A DNA stretch of 37,537 nucleotides from CAYPXJ01 sp964414595 (GTDB lineage: Bacteria; Pseudomonadota; Alphaproteobacteria; Rickettsiales; CAIJLX01), in contig CAYPXJ010000012.1 of NCBI GenBank assembly GCA_964414595.1, positions 1 to 37,537 of the forward strand. The letters run 5' to 3'. This document shows positions 13,887 to 22,543 of this stretch, piece by piece (position 1 is the first letter of the stretch; each line of letters opens with the position of its first letter). A model generated the notes under the pieces. The model was not told the origin of the DNA. It saw only the letters and a list, made by a program, of their open reading frames with translations, and did not search any database. Both the position numbers and the translations under genes were made by a program.

Positions 13887-15286
13887 AGGGAGGAAACTTT
13901 TTTCGGTTCTATCATCGCCACGTTATCGTCCGTTTCAGAAGCGGGCGTCACATCGATCATCGCCGGTTTTTCTTGCGTGATATGTAGCGTTTGCAAATGT
14001 TCCGGCAGCGTTTTTTGCTTGCCCATCGTCACGCCGAGGTTCAGCAATTTTCTCGCCTTGCTCAGGAAATTGCGGTTAAACGACGCCGCAAATCCTTCAT
14101 AGCCTTGCGCACTCATCAGCACGCCTTTGCGCATTTTTTCGGCGTATTCGGCGAGTATTCGCACCGTATCCATAAAGCCGGAAAGCTCTTCCATAATGGT
14201 TTTGAAATTCTGCTGCTGCTGTTCGTTCACAATCTGGAAACGCGAAAAAGAAAGCAGGCCAGAAAGCCCCGCCGGGCCCGTAATCGCGATATCGCATTTC
14301 TCGCATTTATGGCGAAATTCGGGATCGATTTTCAGCAACGTTTCCACCGCGCTTTCCGTCTGCAAAAACATCACGGTAAGAATATGCTGCACCTCATGCC
14401 CACGTCCGAGTTGCTTATAGAGCGACTGAATCGCCTCCTTATAACCCTTGCCGGAAAGCGATTGCATTTGCCGCTGCATGGAAATTTTTAGACGATCGGC
14501 AATTTCTTTTTCTTGCGGCGTATCTTTCACCTGCGCGAGTTCATAATAAAGATGCGACGCTTTGCTATCCACCACCAGCAAATGATTGCCCGGCAAAAAT
14601 ACCAGCGCATCGGGGCGCAAACCACCTTCGGATTTCGGCAAACCATATTGCATAATAAAATCGCGACCCGGCGTCAGACCATAATTCTTAAACGTATTTT
14701 CCAGACCGATTTCCGAAAATTGCCCCGCCGCTGTCGGCGAACTCAGCATGCGTTGCAGCGTGGAAATCGAGAGCGCGTGTTTCGTCTGCTCCGCATGCAC
14801 GGCGTGAAAATTTTTCAGCACCTGCTGCATATGTTCCATCGTGGATTTCGTCACCTTCTCCACTTCTTTGCGAATCACATCGGTGCCCGATTCCAGCAAC
14901 GCCGATTTCGCCGCGCCCGTCATTTCCGCTTTGTGCTTTTCGAAATCTTCCATCTGTTTTTTTAAGAGCGCCTGTTCTTGCAACAACAATTCATTGCGCA
15001 CTTCCGCCTGATGACGCAGATTTTTTTCCTCATCACGCGCCGAAAACGCCTCGTCGCGTTCGCGCATCACCTGCTCGAGTTGCTCTTTCGCCGAAAGCAG
15101 CAATGTCTCCGCTTGAATTTTCCCCTGCAGCAATTCCTGCTCATTTGTACGCAGCTTTTCGCGTTCCAAGCGCAGCCGCTTCAGCCCGCCAAAAAACGCC
15201 GCAAACTGCACAAACAACATGAAGAGCATCGCCGTTGCGATAATCGTCAGTACTTTTTCCGGATTCATATCTTGCAATAATTCCAT
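13883..15286 (-). CDS. rmuC: DNA recombination protein RmuC
   Basis: The 467-residue product has one N-terminal hydrophobic helix (VLTIIATAMLFMLFVQFAAFF), a long Glu/Lys/Gln-rich coiled coil at about residues 35-135, and the RmuC domain with GLRPDALVFLPGNHLLVVDSKASHLYYE, a PD-(D/E)XK-like core, and GYKEAIQSLYKQLG later on. RmuC limits inversions at short inverted repeats and is thought to be a nuclease. The usual Asp-x-Lys of the core is seen as DSK. Start choice is uncertain: ATG 15286 gives a full family length, and ATG 15268 is also possible. It is the first gene of a minus-strand unit rmuC, symporter, tRNA-Arg. Confidence 0.92.
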   Translation of the reverse strand: MELLQDMNPEKVLTIIATAMLFMLFVQFAAFFGGLKRLRLEREKLRTNEQELLQGKIQAETLLLSAKEQLEQVMRERDEAFSARDEEKNLRHQAEVRNELLLQEQALLKKQMEDFEKHKAEMTGAAKSALLESGTDVIRKEVEKVTKSTMEHMQQVLKNFHAVHAEQTKHALSISTLQRMLSSPTAAGQFSEIGLENTFKNYGLTPGRDFIMQYGLPKSEGGLRPDALVFLPGNHLLVVDSKASHLYYELAQVKDTPQEKEIADRLKISMQRQMQSLSGKGYKEAIQSLYKQLGRGHEVQHILTVMFLQTESAVETLLKIDPEFRHKCEKCDIAITGPAGLSGLLSFSRFQIVNEQQQQNFKTIMEELSGFMDTVRILAEYAEKMRKGVLMSAQGYEGFAASFNRNFLSKARKLLNLGVTMGKQKTLPEHLQTLHITQEKPAMIDVTPASETDDNVAMIEPKKVSSL

Positions 15287-15357
15287 GACAAACGCTTTCG
15301 TTTCGCGGATAATAGAGGGAAATTTGTAAAGTTGGAGCTTTTTTTCTTAGGGATTCT

Positions 15358-15447
15358 ATGCAGCAAAAAATGTCTTTATCTGAGGCGAGTGCGCGAAATG
15401 TGCGCCCGCAAAACCGGAGTGTACATCACGCGTACATGAGGATTTGA
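15358..15447 (+). CDS. Possible 29-residue leader ORF upstream of glmU
   Basis: ATG 15358 to TGA 15445-15447 encodes MQQKMSLSEASARNVRPQNR and nine further residues. AGGG lies six bases upstream, and the stop is eight bases before the glmU ATG, so it could couple to glmU. It is short and has no homolog I recognise; a chance ORF in the 5' leader is the simplest alternative. Confidence 0.25.
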   Translation: MQQKMSLSEASARNVRPQNRSVHHAYMRI

Positions 15448-15455
15448 GGACGCAC

Positions 15456-16808
15456 ATGACAAAGCAATCGCCCAGAGAAAGCATTTTTGCGGTCATTTTG
15501 GCCGCCGGTAAGGGTACGCGGATGAAGTCCGATCGGCCCAAAGTCCTGCATGAAATCGCCGGTCGGCCGATGTTGCATTATGTGCTCGATACGGTCGAAA
15601 ATCTCGGCGTGGATAGGCAGATTATCGTTGTTGCGCCGAGCATGGCGAAAGAGCCATCGCCTTTCACCCGCGGCAAAAAATCGGCGCAAATTGCTATACA
15701 AAAGCAGCAGCTTGGCACCGGCGACGCCGTAAAATCCGGCATGGCAGCGCTGAAAAACCCTACCGGCACCGTGCTTATTTTATACGGCGATACGCCGTTT
15801 ATTTCCGAGATGCGTTTGCGCCAACTCATTGCTGCTTCGCACCAGCATCCCGTAACGGTATTGGGCTTCCAGCCGAAAAACCCGGCCGAATATGGCCGCC
15901 TGGTGCTGGATCAGGAAGGCCATGTCGCCGCCATCGTTGAATATAAAGATGCCACAACTGCCGAGCGCGCGATTCCGCTTTGCAATTCCGGCGTGATGGC
16001 ACTGCAGGCCCCGGTCGCCACCGCATTGCTTGCACGTATTAAAAATAATAATTCGAAAAAAGAATATTACCTCACCGATATCGTAGCACTCGCACGCGGC
16101 GCGAATCTCGAATGCGGCCTGGTGATTGCCGAAGAGCATGAAGTGCTCGGCGTGAATTCAAAAGCCGAACTCGCTGCCGCCGAACAGATCGTGCAGCAGA
16201 AATTACGCGCCGCTGCGATGGAAAATGGTGCAACGTTGATTGCGCCCGAAACCGTGTATCTCAGCCACGATACAGTGCTTGCGCCGGAAGTCGTCGTACA
16301 CCCATTTGTCGTATTCGGCGCGGGCGTGAAAGTCGGCGCGCGCACGGAAATTCGCTCTTTCTCCCACATCGCCGCCGCAACGATTGGTGCGGACGCGATT
16401 ATCGGCCCCTTCGCGCGACTACGCCCTGGTACAGTGCTCGCCGATGAAGTCCATATCGGCAATTTCGTCGAGGTGAAAAAATCCAAACTCGCACGCGGCG
16501 CGAAAGCCAACCACCTCACCTATCTCGGCGATGCGTTCGTCGGCGAAAACGCCAATATCGGCGCCGGCACCATCACCTGCAATTACGACGGCTACACAAA
16601 ATCCGAAACGCGCATCGGCAAAGGCGCCTTCATCGGCTCCAATTCCAGCCTCATCGCACCGGTGACCATCGGCGATGGCGCCATTATCGGCGCAGGCAGC
16701 ACGATTCGCAAAAATGTGCCCGCAGATGCCCTTGCTATCAACGATATGCCGCAGGCCACAAAACCCGGCCATGCCAAGAATTTCCGCAAAAAACGGCAAA
16801 AGAAATAG
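15456..16808 (+). CDS. glmU: Bifunctional GlcNAc-1-P uridyltransferase / glucosamine-1-P acetyltransferase
   Basis: The 450-residue enzyme makes UDP-GlcNAc from glucosamine-1-phosphate, acetyl-CoA and UTP in the cytosol, feeding peptidoglycan and lipid A synthesis. The N-terminal nucleotidyltransferase has LAAGKGTRMKSDRPKVLHEIAGRPML (residues 15-40) and LYGDTPF; the C-terminal half is a left-handed beta helix of hexapeptide repeats with the acetyltransferase block AKANHLTYLGDAFVGENANIGAGTITCNYDG. Length is as usual for GlmU. The start at 15456 follows GAGGA at 15446-15450; the frame reaches a TTG at 15444 with no ribosome site. Confidence 0.97.
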   Translation: MTKQSPRESIFAVILAAGKGTRMKSDRPKVLHEIAGRPMLHYVLDTVENLGVDRQIIVVAPSMAKEPSPFTRGKKSAQIAIQKQQLGTGDAVKSGMAALKNPTGTVLILYGDTPFISEMRLRQLIAASHQHPVTVLGFQPKNPAEYGRLVLDQEGHVAAIVEYKDATTAERAIPLCNSGVMALQAPVATALLARIKNNNSKKEYYLTDIVALARGANLECGLVIAEEHEVLGVNSKAELAAAEQIVQQKLRAAAMENGATLIAPETVYLSHDTVLAPEVVVHPFVVFGAGVKVGARTEIRSFSHIAAATIGADAIIGPFARLRPGTVLADEVHIGNFVEVKKSKLARGAKANHLTYLGDAFVGENANIGAGTITCNYDGYTKSETRIGKGAFIGSNSSLIAPVTIGDGAIIGAGSTIRKNVPADALAINDMPQATKPGHAKNFRKKRQKK

Positions 16809-16850
16809 TCGCCGCTTGCCTGCCGCCGAGAGCCATATTATAATTCTTTT

Positions 16851-17081
16851 ATGAAGTTTCTTGCCCAATACCGCCCTTCCGGCAGCCCGCCACCTGCTCA
16901 AGCAGAAGGTTTTGATCAAGCCGGCGAAGTCATCCCGGTTGTCGCCCAAATCAATGATTTTCTCACCTGGTACGGCGCGCTTTTGTGGTATGAAAAAATC
17001 GGCGTCGCGGTGGGTATTATGTTCGGTATTTGGCTTTTTGCCAAAATTGTTGGCATGATTTTTTCCACCGGCGGGGATTGA
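16851..17081 (+). CDS. Small hypothetical membrane protein
   Basis: The 76-residue product has a polar N-terminal half rich in Pro and Gln, then WYGALLWYEKIGVAVGIMFGIWLFAKIVGMIF, one or one long membrane helix, and a short STGGD end. I recognise no family. It begins 42 bases after glmU, with no strong ribosome site, and ends 13 bases before an assembly gap. Codon use resembles its neighbours. A short GGGGA...TCCCC stem spans its stop (17073-17091) and may be the remains of a terminator cut by the gap. Confidence 0.5.
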   Translation: MKFLAQYRPSGSPPPAQAEGFDQAGEVIPVVAQINDFLTWYGALLWYEKIGVAVGIMFGIWLFAKIVGMIFSTGGD

Positions 17082-17094
17082 TTCGCTCCCCACT

Positions 17095-17104
17095 NNNNNN
17101 NNNN
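17095..17104. other. Assembly gap (10 N) between genes
   Basis: Ten N bases interrupt the spacer between the small membrane protein gene and the aminotransferase gene. A run of exactly ten recurs at 29852, so it is likely a placeholder of fixed size; the true length of the missing DNA is unknown. The promoter and ribosome site of the aminotransferase may be affected. Confidence 0.9.
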
Positions 17105-17143
17105 ATCTAAAAGAGTCCGCGGTAACATTAACCCGGTATTTGT

Positions 17144-18346
17144 ATGGCATTTATTTCCACACGCATGAAGGCGATAAAACCTTCGCCAACCATCGCAGTC
17201 ACCACCAAAGCGGCGGAGCTGAAAGCCGCAGGCAAAAATATTATTGGTCTGGGTGCAGGCGAACCGGATTTCGATACGCCGGAGCATATCAAGGAAGCGG
17301 CGCTCAAAGCCATGCGCGCGGGTAAAACGAAATATACGCCCGTGGATGGCACGCCCGAACTTAAAGCGGCGATAGCTACAAAATTCAAACAGGAAAATGG
17401 CTTAGACTACACGCCCAAACACATCACGGTAGGATGCGGCGGCAAGCAGGTGATTTTTAATGCGCTCGTTGCCACGCTCGATAAAGGCGACGAAGTGATT
17501 ATCCCCGCGCCCTATTGGGTTTCGTATCCGGATATCGTGGCATTTGCCGAAGGTACGCCGGTTTTTGTGAATTGTTCGGAAGAAAATAAATTCAAACTTC
17601 AACCGCAGGATTTGGAAAAAGCGATCACGCCGAAAACCAAATGGCTGATTCTCAATTCGCCGAGCAACCCCACCGGTGCGGCTTACACGCGCGAAGAATT
17701 GAAAGCGCTTGCAGATGTATTGGTAAAATACCCCCATATATATATTATGACGGACGATATTTACGAACATATCGTTTACGATAATTTCAAATTCACGACT
17801 CTCGCGCAGGTCGAACCAAAACTTTTCGAGCGCACACTCACGATCAACGGCGTATCCAAAGCCTATTCGATGACAGGCTGGCGTATCGGTTATGCAGGTG
17901 GCCCGCAGGAACTCATCAAAGCGATCGCCACGCTGCAATCACAATCTACCTCTAACCCCTGCTCTATCAGCCAGGCAGCCGCAGTGGAAGCGCTTATCGG
18001 CCAGCAGGATTTCCTGGGCGAATGGCGCGCGGCATTCCAACGCCGCCGTGATCTGGTGGTGAAAGGTTTGAATGCTATTCCAGGCATTAACTGCAACACG
18101 CCGGAAGGCGCTTTTTATGTCTTCCCATCGTGCAAGGGCATCCTCGGCAAAAAAACACCAGCAGGCAAAACCCTCAAAACCGATAGCGATGTCGCTGATT
18201 ATTTCCTGGAAGATGCGTTAGTCGCCGTTGTACCGGGCATCGGTTTCGGCATGGATGGATTTTTCCGCATTTCTTATGCCACAGCAGATAGCGCGCTGGA
18301 AGAATCACTCACGCGCTTGCAAGCTAGCATCGGCAAACTCGCCTAG
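17144..18346 (+). CDS. aatA: Aspartate-type aminotransferase (class I, PLP-dependent)
   Basis: The 400-residue enzyme carries the Ib-type aspartate aminotransferase pattern: GAGEPDFDTPEHIKEAALKAM, GKTKYTPVDGTPELKAAI, APYWVSYPD, NSPSNPTGAAYTREEL, DDIYEHIVYD, and the PLP lysine at residue 239 in GVSKAYSMTGWRIGYAGG. FRISYATAD near the C-terminus holds the substrate carboxylate-binding Arg. It transfers amino groups between aspartate and 2-oxoglutarate in the cytosol; related class I enzymes also act on other amino acids, and one is needed for the last step of the methionine salvage pathway encoded 3.6 kb downstream. That link is inference. No good ribosome site is seen before ATG 17144, which lies 40 bases after the gap. 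Confidence 0.93.
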   Translation: MAFISTRMKAIKPSPTIAVTTKAAELKAAGKNIIGLGAGEPDFDTPEHIKEAALKAMRAGKTKYTPVDGTPELKAAIATKFKQENGLDYTPKHITVGCGGKQVIFNALVATLDKGDEVIIPAPYWVSYPDIVAFAEGTPVFVNCSEENKFKLQPQDLEKAITPKTKWLILNSPSNPTGAAYTREELKALADVLVKYPHIYIMTDDIYEHIVYDNFKFTTLAQVEPKLFERTLTINGVSKAYSMTGWRIGYAGGPQELIKAIATLQSQSTSNPCSISQAAAVEALIGQQDFLGEWRAAFQRRRDLVVKGLNAIPGINCNTPEGAFYVFPSCKGILGKKTPAGKTLKTDSDVADYFLEDALVAVVPGIGFGMDGFFRISYATADSALEESLTRLQASIGKLA

Positions 18347-18390
18347 TTTCCACATGGATTCCGCATACGTTCTGCGCTAAAGTGCGCGGC

Positions 18391-19869
18391 ATGAAATTCC
18401 TGCTACGCCTATTTCTAGTAGTGATCGCACTTGCGCTGGTAGTGATCGGTGTAAGCTTTTATGTTTTGCGCGCCTATCTCACGCCGGAAAATGTCACCGC
18501 CTTTATCACCGAAAGCGCCACACGTTACGGCTATGCTGTAGAACACATGCAGGTTGTGCAGGCAACGCCGCACCATGTGCGTATCGAAAATATCGCGCTC
18601 ACCGGTCCCCAGCAAATCAAGGCGCAAACGCTGGATATTACGGCGGGAATTTCTGGCCTTGCCGCCAACGCAGAAAATATACATATCACCTCCGGTGAAC
18701 AAACCTATCGCATTGCCACTGTACTGGCGCACGCGATTCCCGCTGGCTTTTCGCCGCGTGAAATTCTCTTCGATCTGGAAGCCACACCTATTGAACATAT
18801 AAGCGATCTTTCCTATTTCGCGCCGCTCACGCTCAAAGCCGACGGTGTGCTGCGTTACCCCGATCTGGATGCAGAAATTGCACTATCGGACAAAGAAGAA
18901 CGAGCTACTTTCAACACCGATCTCGCATTGAACCTTACCACACAGCAAGGCAAGGCCGAAATCGAAGTACCATCGTTAAATTTTGCAACCGGCGCGCTGC
19001 AGCCGGCCGATCTGGTGCCCCGGTTGCGCGGCAAACTTTTGCAAGTAAACGGTGTGCTGGAAGCCACCGGAACCATTCTCATTACACCGGAAAATCTCAC
19101 ACCCGATATCACCTTGCGCCTGCGGGATCTATCCGGTGAATATCAGGGCAAAACTTTCACCAAACTTTCGACGGAAGCGCGCATCACGCAGCTCTCGCCG
19201 CTAGAGACTGCTCCCGGCCAAAAACTCACTTTCGATTCACTGATTGCGGGCATTCCGCTTTCCAAAGGCGAATTTTCGTATCAACTACGTGGTCAGAACG
19301 AGCTCGCGCTGGAAACCGCAAAATGGAATTGGGGTCTCGGTGTTTTAAGTTTGAAACCTACTATTATACCACTCGGCACAGAGGAACCCATTATGCTGAC
19401 CGTCGATGTGGTTGGCTTACCTTTGAGCGACGTTGTATCTCTTGCCAAAAACGAAGAGCTGAAAGCCACAGGCACACTTTCCGGCTCAATTCCACTAACA
19501 CTCGATAAAGAAGGGCTCCGGATTGATAACGGTTTGCTTGCAACCGCCGAACCGGGCACACTCGTTTACGCGCCACCCATTGGCAGTGAGCAATCGGGTC
19601 AGCCGCAATTACAGTTATTGCAGGATCTGCTGAAAGATTTTCATTACAAGAATTTACGTCTGGCCCTTGCCAGCACGCCGGATCAAAAACTGAAGGCAGA
19701 GCTTTATCTCGAAGGCAATAATCCGGCAGTTTATGATGGACGCCCTGTGCAACTTACGATAAATATAACAGGCGATGTACTCAGCCTCATTCAACGTTCG
19801 GCGGATATTTATGCACTACCTGAAGAAATTCTTAAACAAATGCAATCTGGCGAGCCTCGTGTGCGTTAG
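18391..19869 (+). CDS. ydbH: YdbH-like AsmA-type intermembrane lipid transport protein (short form)
   Basis: The product of about 492 residues has one N-terminal membrane helix (LLRLFLVVIALALVVIGVSFYVL) followed by a long periplasmic, beta-rich region with repeated amphipathic strands typical of AsmA-like bridges. Identity is fixed mainly by the next two genes, which match YnbE and YdbL; in E. coli the YdbH-YnbE pair spans the periplasm and moves phospholipids between membranes. E. coli YdbH is near 880 residues, so this version is much shorter. The start is uncertain: ATG 18391 or GTG 18382, neither with a clear ribosome site. Its 3' end overlaps the ynbE-like gene. Confidence 0.78.
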   Translation: MKFLLRLFLVVIALALVVIGVSFYVLRAYLTPENVTAFITESATRYGYAVEHMQVVQATPHHVRIENIALTGPQQIKAQTLDITAGISGLAANAENIHITSGEQTYRIATVLAHAIPAGFSPREILFDLEATPIEHISDLSYFAPLTLKADGVLRYPDLDAEIALSDKEERATFNTDLALNLTTQQGKAEIEVPSLNFATGALQPADLVPRLRGKLLQVNGVLEATGTILITPENLTPDITLRLRDLSGEYQGKTFTKLSTEARITQLSPLETAPGQKLTFDSLIAGIPLSKGEFSYQLRGQNELALETAKWNWGLGVLSLKPTIIPLGTEEPIMLTVDVVGLPLSDVVSLAKNEELKATGTLSGSIPLTLDKEGLRIDNGLLATAEPGTLVYAPPIGSEQSGQPQLQLLQDLLKDFHYKNLRLALASTPDQKLKAELYLEGNNPAVYDGRPVQLTINITGDVLSLIQRSADIYALPEEILKQMQSGEPRVR

Positions 19870-20023
19870 CATGCTGACTGTAGCCTGCACACCCACCGTC
19901 GCGGTGCAAGCGCCGGATAAACCCATTGTCATCAATCTGAATGTGAACATTGAACATAAAGTGCGCGTTGAAATCGATAAGGATCTCGAAAGCGCTTACA
20001 ACAAAAACAACGATATTTTCTAG
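19811..20023 (+). CDS. ynbE: YnbE-like outer membrane lipoprotein
   Basis: The 70-residue protein has a basic start (MHYLKKFLNK), a hydrophobic stretch and a lipobox-like LTVACTP. The mature part (APDKPIVINLNVNIEHKVRVEIDKDLESAYNKNNDIF) closely follows the YnbE pattern of CTP...AP..PI.IN.NV.IEH ending in DLF-type residues. YnbE sits at the outer membrane and extends the YdbH beta structure. The gene overlaps the end of ydbH by 59 bases in another frame; the in-frame ATG at 19775 is an alternative start but would add residues before the signal sequence. Confidence 0.85.
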   Translation: MHYLKKFLNKCNLASLVCVSMLTVACTPTVAVQAPDKPIVINLNVNIEHKVRVEIDKDLESAYNKNNDIF

Positions 20024-20032
20024 GAGAACACC

Positions 20033-20347
20033 ATGCGCCGTTTACTCATTCTTGTTACGTTGCTTTTCGCACTTCCCGCCTTTGCGTTGGATTTAGACTC
20101 CGCACGTAAACAGGGGCTCGTCGGCGAACAGCCGGATGGCTATGTTGGTGCGGTGCAAAACACTGCGGAAGTTTCCGCGCTGGTGAAAGAAGTAAATGCG
20201 AAGCGCCGCGCCGCGTATGAAGCGGTGGCGAAGCAAAATGGTCAGTCGCTTTCGGTGGTGGAAAAGCTTTCGGCAGAAAAACTTTACCAAAAAGTAGGCC
20301 CGGGCGAATATTTCCTCGACGCTTCGGGTAAATGGCGTAAAAACTAA
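20033..20347 (+). CDS. ydbL: YdbL-family (DUF1318) periplasmic protein
   Basis: The 104-residue protein has a signal peptide (MRRLLILVTLLFALPAFA) and the DUF1318 layout: LDLDSARKQGLVGEQPDGYVGAV, ALVKEVNAKRRAAYEAVAKQNG and EKLYQKVGPGEYFLDASGKWRKN. YdbL is a periplasmic helper that modulates the YdbH-YnbE bridge. AGGAG lies six bases before the ATG, and the gene starts nine bases after ynbE, completing the three-gene operon. Confidence 0.92.
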   Translation: MRRLLILVTLLFALPAFALDLDSARKQGLVGEQPDGYVGAVQNTAEVSALVKEVNAKRRAAYEAVAKQNGQSLSVVEKLSAEKLYQKVGPGEYFLDASGKWRKN

Positions 20348-20402
20348 CCTACTGATTCCCCGCTATATATTCTTCGAACAAGCGTGCGCCCCGTCGCGTA
20401 AC

Positions 20403-20425
20403 GACCGCCATAAATGAGGGCGGTC
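20403..20425 (+). terminator. Hairpin after the ydbH-ynbE-ydbL operon
   Basis: GACCGCC and GGCGGTC form a 7-base stem with a 9-base loop, 56 bases after the ydbL stop. The bases after it (AAACAAATCC) lack a T run, so a factor-independent terminator is uncertain. It may instead protect the 3' end of the mRNA. Confidence 0.4.
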
Positions 20426-20495
20426 AAACAAATCCTTACCTACTGTCACAAAAAGTTCATTTGAGTTTTGGGCCGTTTTTGGCGATAGTTAAGGT

Positions 20496-21026
20496 ATGAC
20501 CGATAGCCCCGAAGACATTAAAAAACGGCTCGACGCGATGATGGGGATGATGGGCAATTTTGGCTCCATCCCTACCCCTCCCGCTGCGCCCGAACCACCC
20601 ATGGATGTGAGCCTGAACGCCCCCGCACCCTCCGCGGCAACGCTTGCGCAAACTACGCAGAATTTCGGCCAGCCCAATGCCGGCCCCGCGGGTTACGATC
20701 CCAATCTCGGCTTTGCTAATAATGTGGGGCAAAATTTCGCAACGCAGAATGTCGCACCCCAACCCACAACTCCTCAGCCGCAGGCTTTCGCGCAAATTAC
20801 ACCGGTGCAAGTTCCGGCGAGTCAGGCTAATCGCCCTGTGCCCGCCGAACCCAAATTCAACCTCAATCAGGCAAACGAAGGCCAGATCATGGCCTACATG
20901 ACCGAGCGTCTCGGTGCCGAATGGGGCGGTCATTACGATAACAGCGACCTCGGCAAACTTAGCCCGAATGGTGGCGGCAAAGCCGGTGCGAAAGGCCGTG
21001 GCGGCGATTTCGCGCTCCCAGCCTAA
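20496..21026 (+). CDS. Hypothetical Pro/Ala/Gln-rich cytoplasmic protein
   Basis: The 176-residue product begins with a short charged, Met-rich helix (SPEDIKKRLDAMMGMMGNFG), followed by about 100 residues of low-complexity Pro, Ala, Gln and Asn, then a more ordered FNLNQANEGQIMAYMTERLGAEWGGHYDN and a Gly/Lys-rich end. No signal peptide or membrane segment is seen, and I do not recognise a family. AAGG lies just before ATG 20496. The layout (short motif, linker, short motif) suggests a protein that tethers two partners, which is inference. Confidence 0.65.
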   Translation: MTDSPEDIKKRLDAMMGMMGNFGSIPTPPAAPEPPMDVSLNAPAPSAATLAQTTQNFGQPNAGPAGYDPNLGFANNVGQNFATQNVAPQPTTPQPQAFAQITPVQVPASQANRPVPAEPKFNLNQANEGQIMAYMTERLGAEWGGHYDNSDLGKLSPNGGGKAGAKGRGGDFALPA

Positions 21027-21096
21027 CTTCTTGCTTCTTTACGCCAATCCTTTAAAAACCATAGCGTCATACTTATTTAATTCATAAGGATGTTCC

Positions 21097-21933
21097 ATGA
21101 ATTTGAACTTTGATACCAACGCACTACTTGTCATGCTCAGCACCTATGGTCTGAAGCTTCTGGGTGCGCTGGCGATATTTGTTATCGGCAGATGGCTTTC
21201 GTTACAGGCCTCGCGTCTGGCTGCGCGCATGCTTACCCGCGCGCATGTGGATTCAACACTCGTTTCTTTCGCGGAGCATATTGTTTACGCGCTGCTGTTG
21301 CTTGTTGTGGTGGTTGCCGCCATCAGTAATATTGGGGTTGAAACCACCTCCATCGCGGCAATGTTAGCCGCCGCTGGTCTTGCGGTTGGTCTAGCACTGC
21401 AAGGCTCGCTGGCCAATCTCGCTGCAGGTGTGATGATCATTCTGTTTCGCCCGTTTCGCATCGGCGATGCGGTGCAAGTCGCGAATGAAAACGGCACGGT
21501 GCACGACATCAACATTTTCACCACCGTCTTAAAAACGCCGGATAACAAAACGATTATCATTCCCAACGGTGCGATTACTTCCGGCAACATCACGAATTTT
21601 TCCGCCGAAGCAACGCGCCGCATCGATCTCACAATTACCGTAAGTTACCACGAAGATCTCCGCACGGTTAAAAAAATCCTGCTACAGATTGCGTCGGAAA
21701 ACGCGCGTGTGATGAAAGAACCCGTGCCTTATATCGCCGTTTCTGCTCTTGCGGATACGCACGTAAAAGTCGTGATGCAGGTGTGGGTAAAAACGCCGGA
21801 TCATTACTCCGTTACCAACGAGTTACAGGAAGCCGTGATGCTCGCCTTTGAAAAAGAAAAAATAGCGTTTATGAATCCTCCATTATTTACGCCCGTAGCG
21901 CTTGCGTCCGAACCGTTGAAGAAAGTGGCTTAA
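21097..21933 (+). CDS. mscS: Small-conductance mechanosensitive channel, MscS family
   Basis: The 278-residue protein has three N-terminal helices, of which the third is the Ala/Gly-rich pore helix IAAMLAAAGLAVGLALQGSLANLAAGVMIILFRPF (about residues 85-119), followed by the beta domain with RIGDAVQV and the IIIPNGAITSGNITNFS signature of MscS. It releases solutes on hypo-osmotic shock. Length matches E. coli MscS (286). A ribosome site AAGGA precedes the ATG. The mtnB gene begins two bases after its stop, so the channel may head the same transcript. Confidence 0.94.
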   Translation: MNLNFDTNALLVMLSTYGLKLLGALAIFVIGRWLSLQASRLAARMLTRAHVDSTLVSFAEHIVYALLLLVVVVAAISNIGVETTSIAAMLAAAGLAVGLALQGSLANLAAGVMIILFRPFRIGDAVQVANENGTVHDINIFTTVLKTPDNKTIIIPNGAITSGNITNFSAEATRRIDLTITVSYHEDLRTVKKILLQIASENARVMKEPVPYIAVSALADTHVKVVMQVWVKTPDHYSVTNELQEAVMLAFEKEKIAFMNPPLFTPVALASEPLKKVA

Positions 21934-21934
21934 G

Positions 21935-22543
21935 ATGGTCTCTTTGCATGAAGCGGCGACTTCCATCATCGAAGCCGGAAAATTTCTCGATACGAAAGGC
22001 TGGGTGCCAGCCTCCAGCGGTAATTTCTCCGTACGCCTGGACGATGGCGACATCGCTATGACAGTATCTGGCCGCCATAAAGGCTATCTCACGCCGGACG
22101 ACGTGATGCGTGTGGATAGCACAGGCACGCCGCGCGATAACAAAAAACCCTCCGCTGAAATGCATTTGCATTTGCTGATTTATGAAAAAGATGCTTCCGC
22201 CGGCGCGGTGCTGCATACGCATTCACCCAATGCGGTGATCGCCAGCCGCCTCTGGCCGGATAAAAAATTTCTGCGGTTGGAAGATTACGAAATGCTTAAA
22301 GCGCTGGAAGGTTACACCACGCACGAAAGCGCTATCGATATTCCTGTTTACGATAATATGCAGGATATGCTGGAGCTCGCGGCGAAAATCGCGCCGGCGT
22401 TCCAAAATAAAATGCATGCGTTTTTGATTCGCGGCCACGGGCTTTACGCCTGGGGCGCAACGATGGAAAAAGCACGTTTCGCAATGGAAGCGCTGGAATA
22501 TATGTTTGCCTGCGAACTCAAACTCAAGGAGCTAAGAGCATGA
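21935..22543 (+). CDS. mtnB: Methylthioribulose-1-phosphate dehydratase
   Basis: The 202-residue class II aldolase-fold enzyme dehydrates 5-methylthioribulose-1-phosphate in methionine salvage. Visible motifs are PASSGNFSVRL (25-35), MTVSGRHKGYL, the HTH zinc ligands His94 and His96 (VLHTHSPNAV), and His168 (LIRGHGLYAWG), with Glu75 in SAEMHLH as the likely catalytic acid. It opens the mtn cluster and overlaps mtnD by four bases (ATGA). Confidence 0.94.
   Translation: MVSLHEAATSIIEAGKFLDTKGWVPASSGNFSVRLDDGDIAMTVSGRHKGYLTPDDVMRVDSTGTPRDNKKPSAEMHLHLLIYEKDASAGAVLHTHSPNAVIASRLWPDKKFLRLEDYEMLKALEGYTTHESAIDIPVYDNMQDMLELAAKIAPAFQNKMHAFLIRGHGLYAWGATMEKARFAMEALEYMFACELKLKELRA

Noticed and set aside
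13991..15280. Several plus-strand frames rich in Arg, Phe and His opposite rmuC
   Set aside because: They are antisense shadows of the coiled-coil gene and have no start signals or family features.
17073..17091. Terminator after the small membrane protein gene
   Set aside because: The stem is only five bases and the bases after it are lost in the gap, so no T run can be shown.
16067..17287. Long minus-strand frames opposite glmU and crossing the N gap
   Set aside because: The plus-strand glmU and aminotransferase are certain; these frames lack motifs and one depends on unknown bases.
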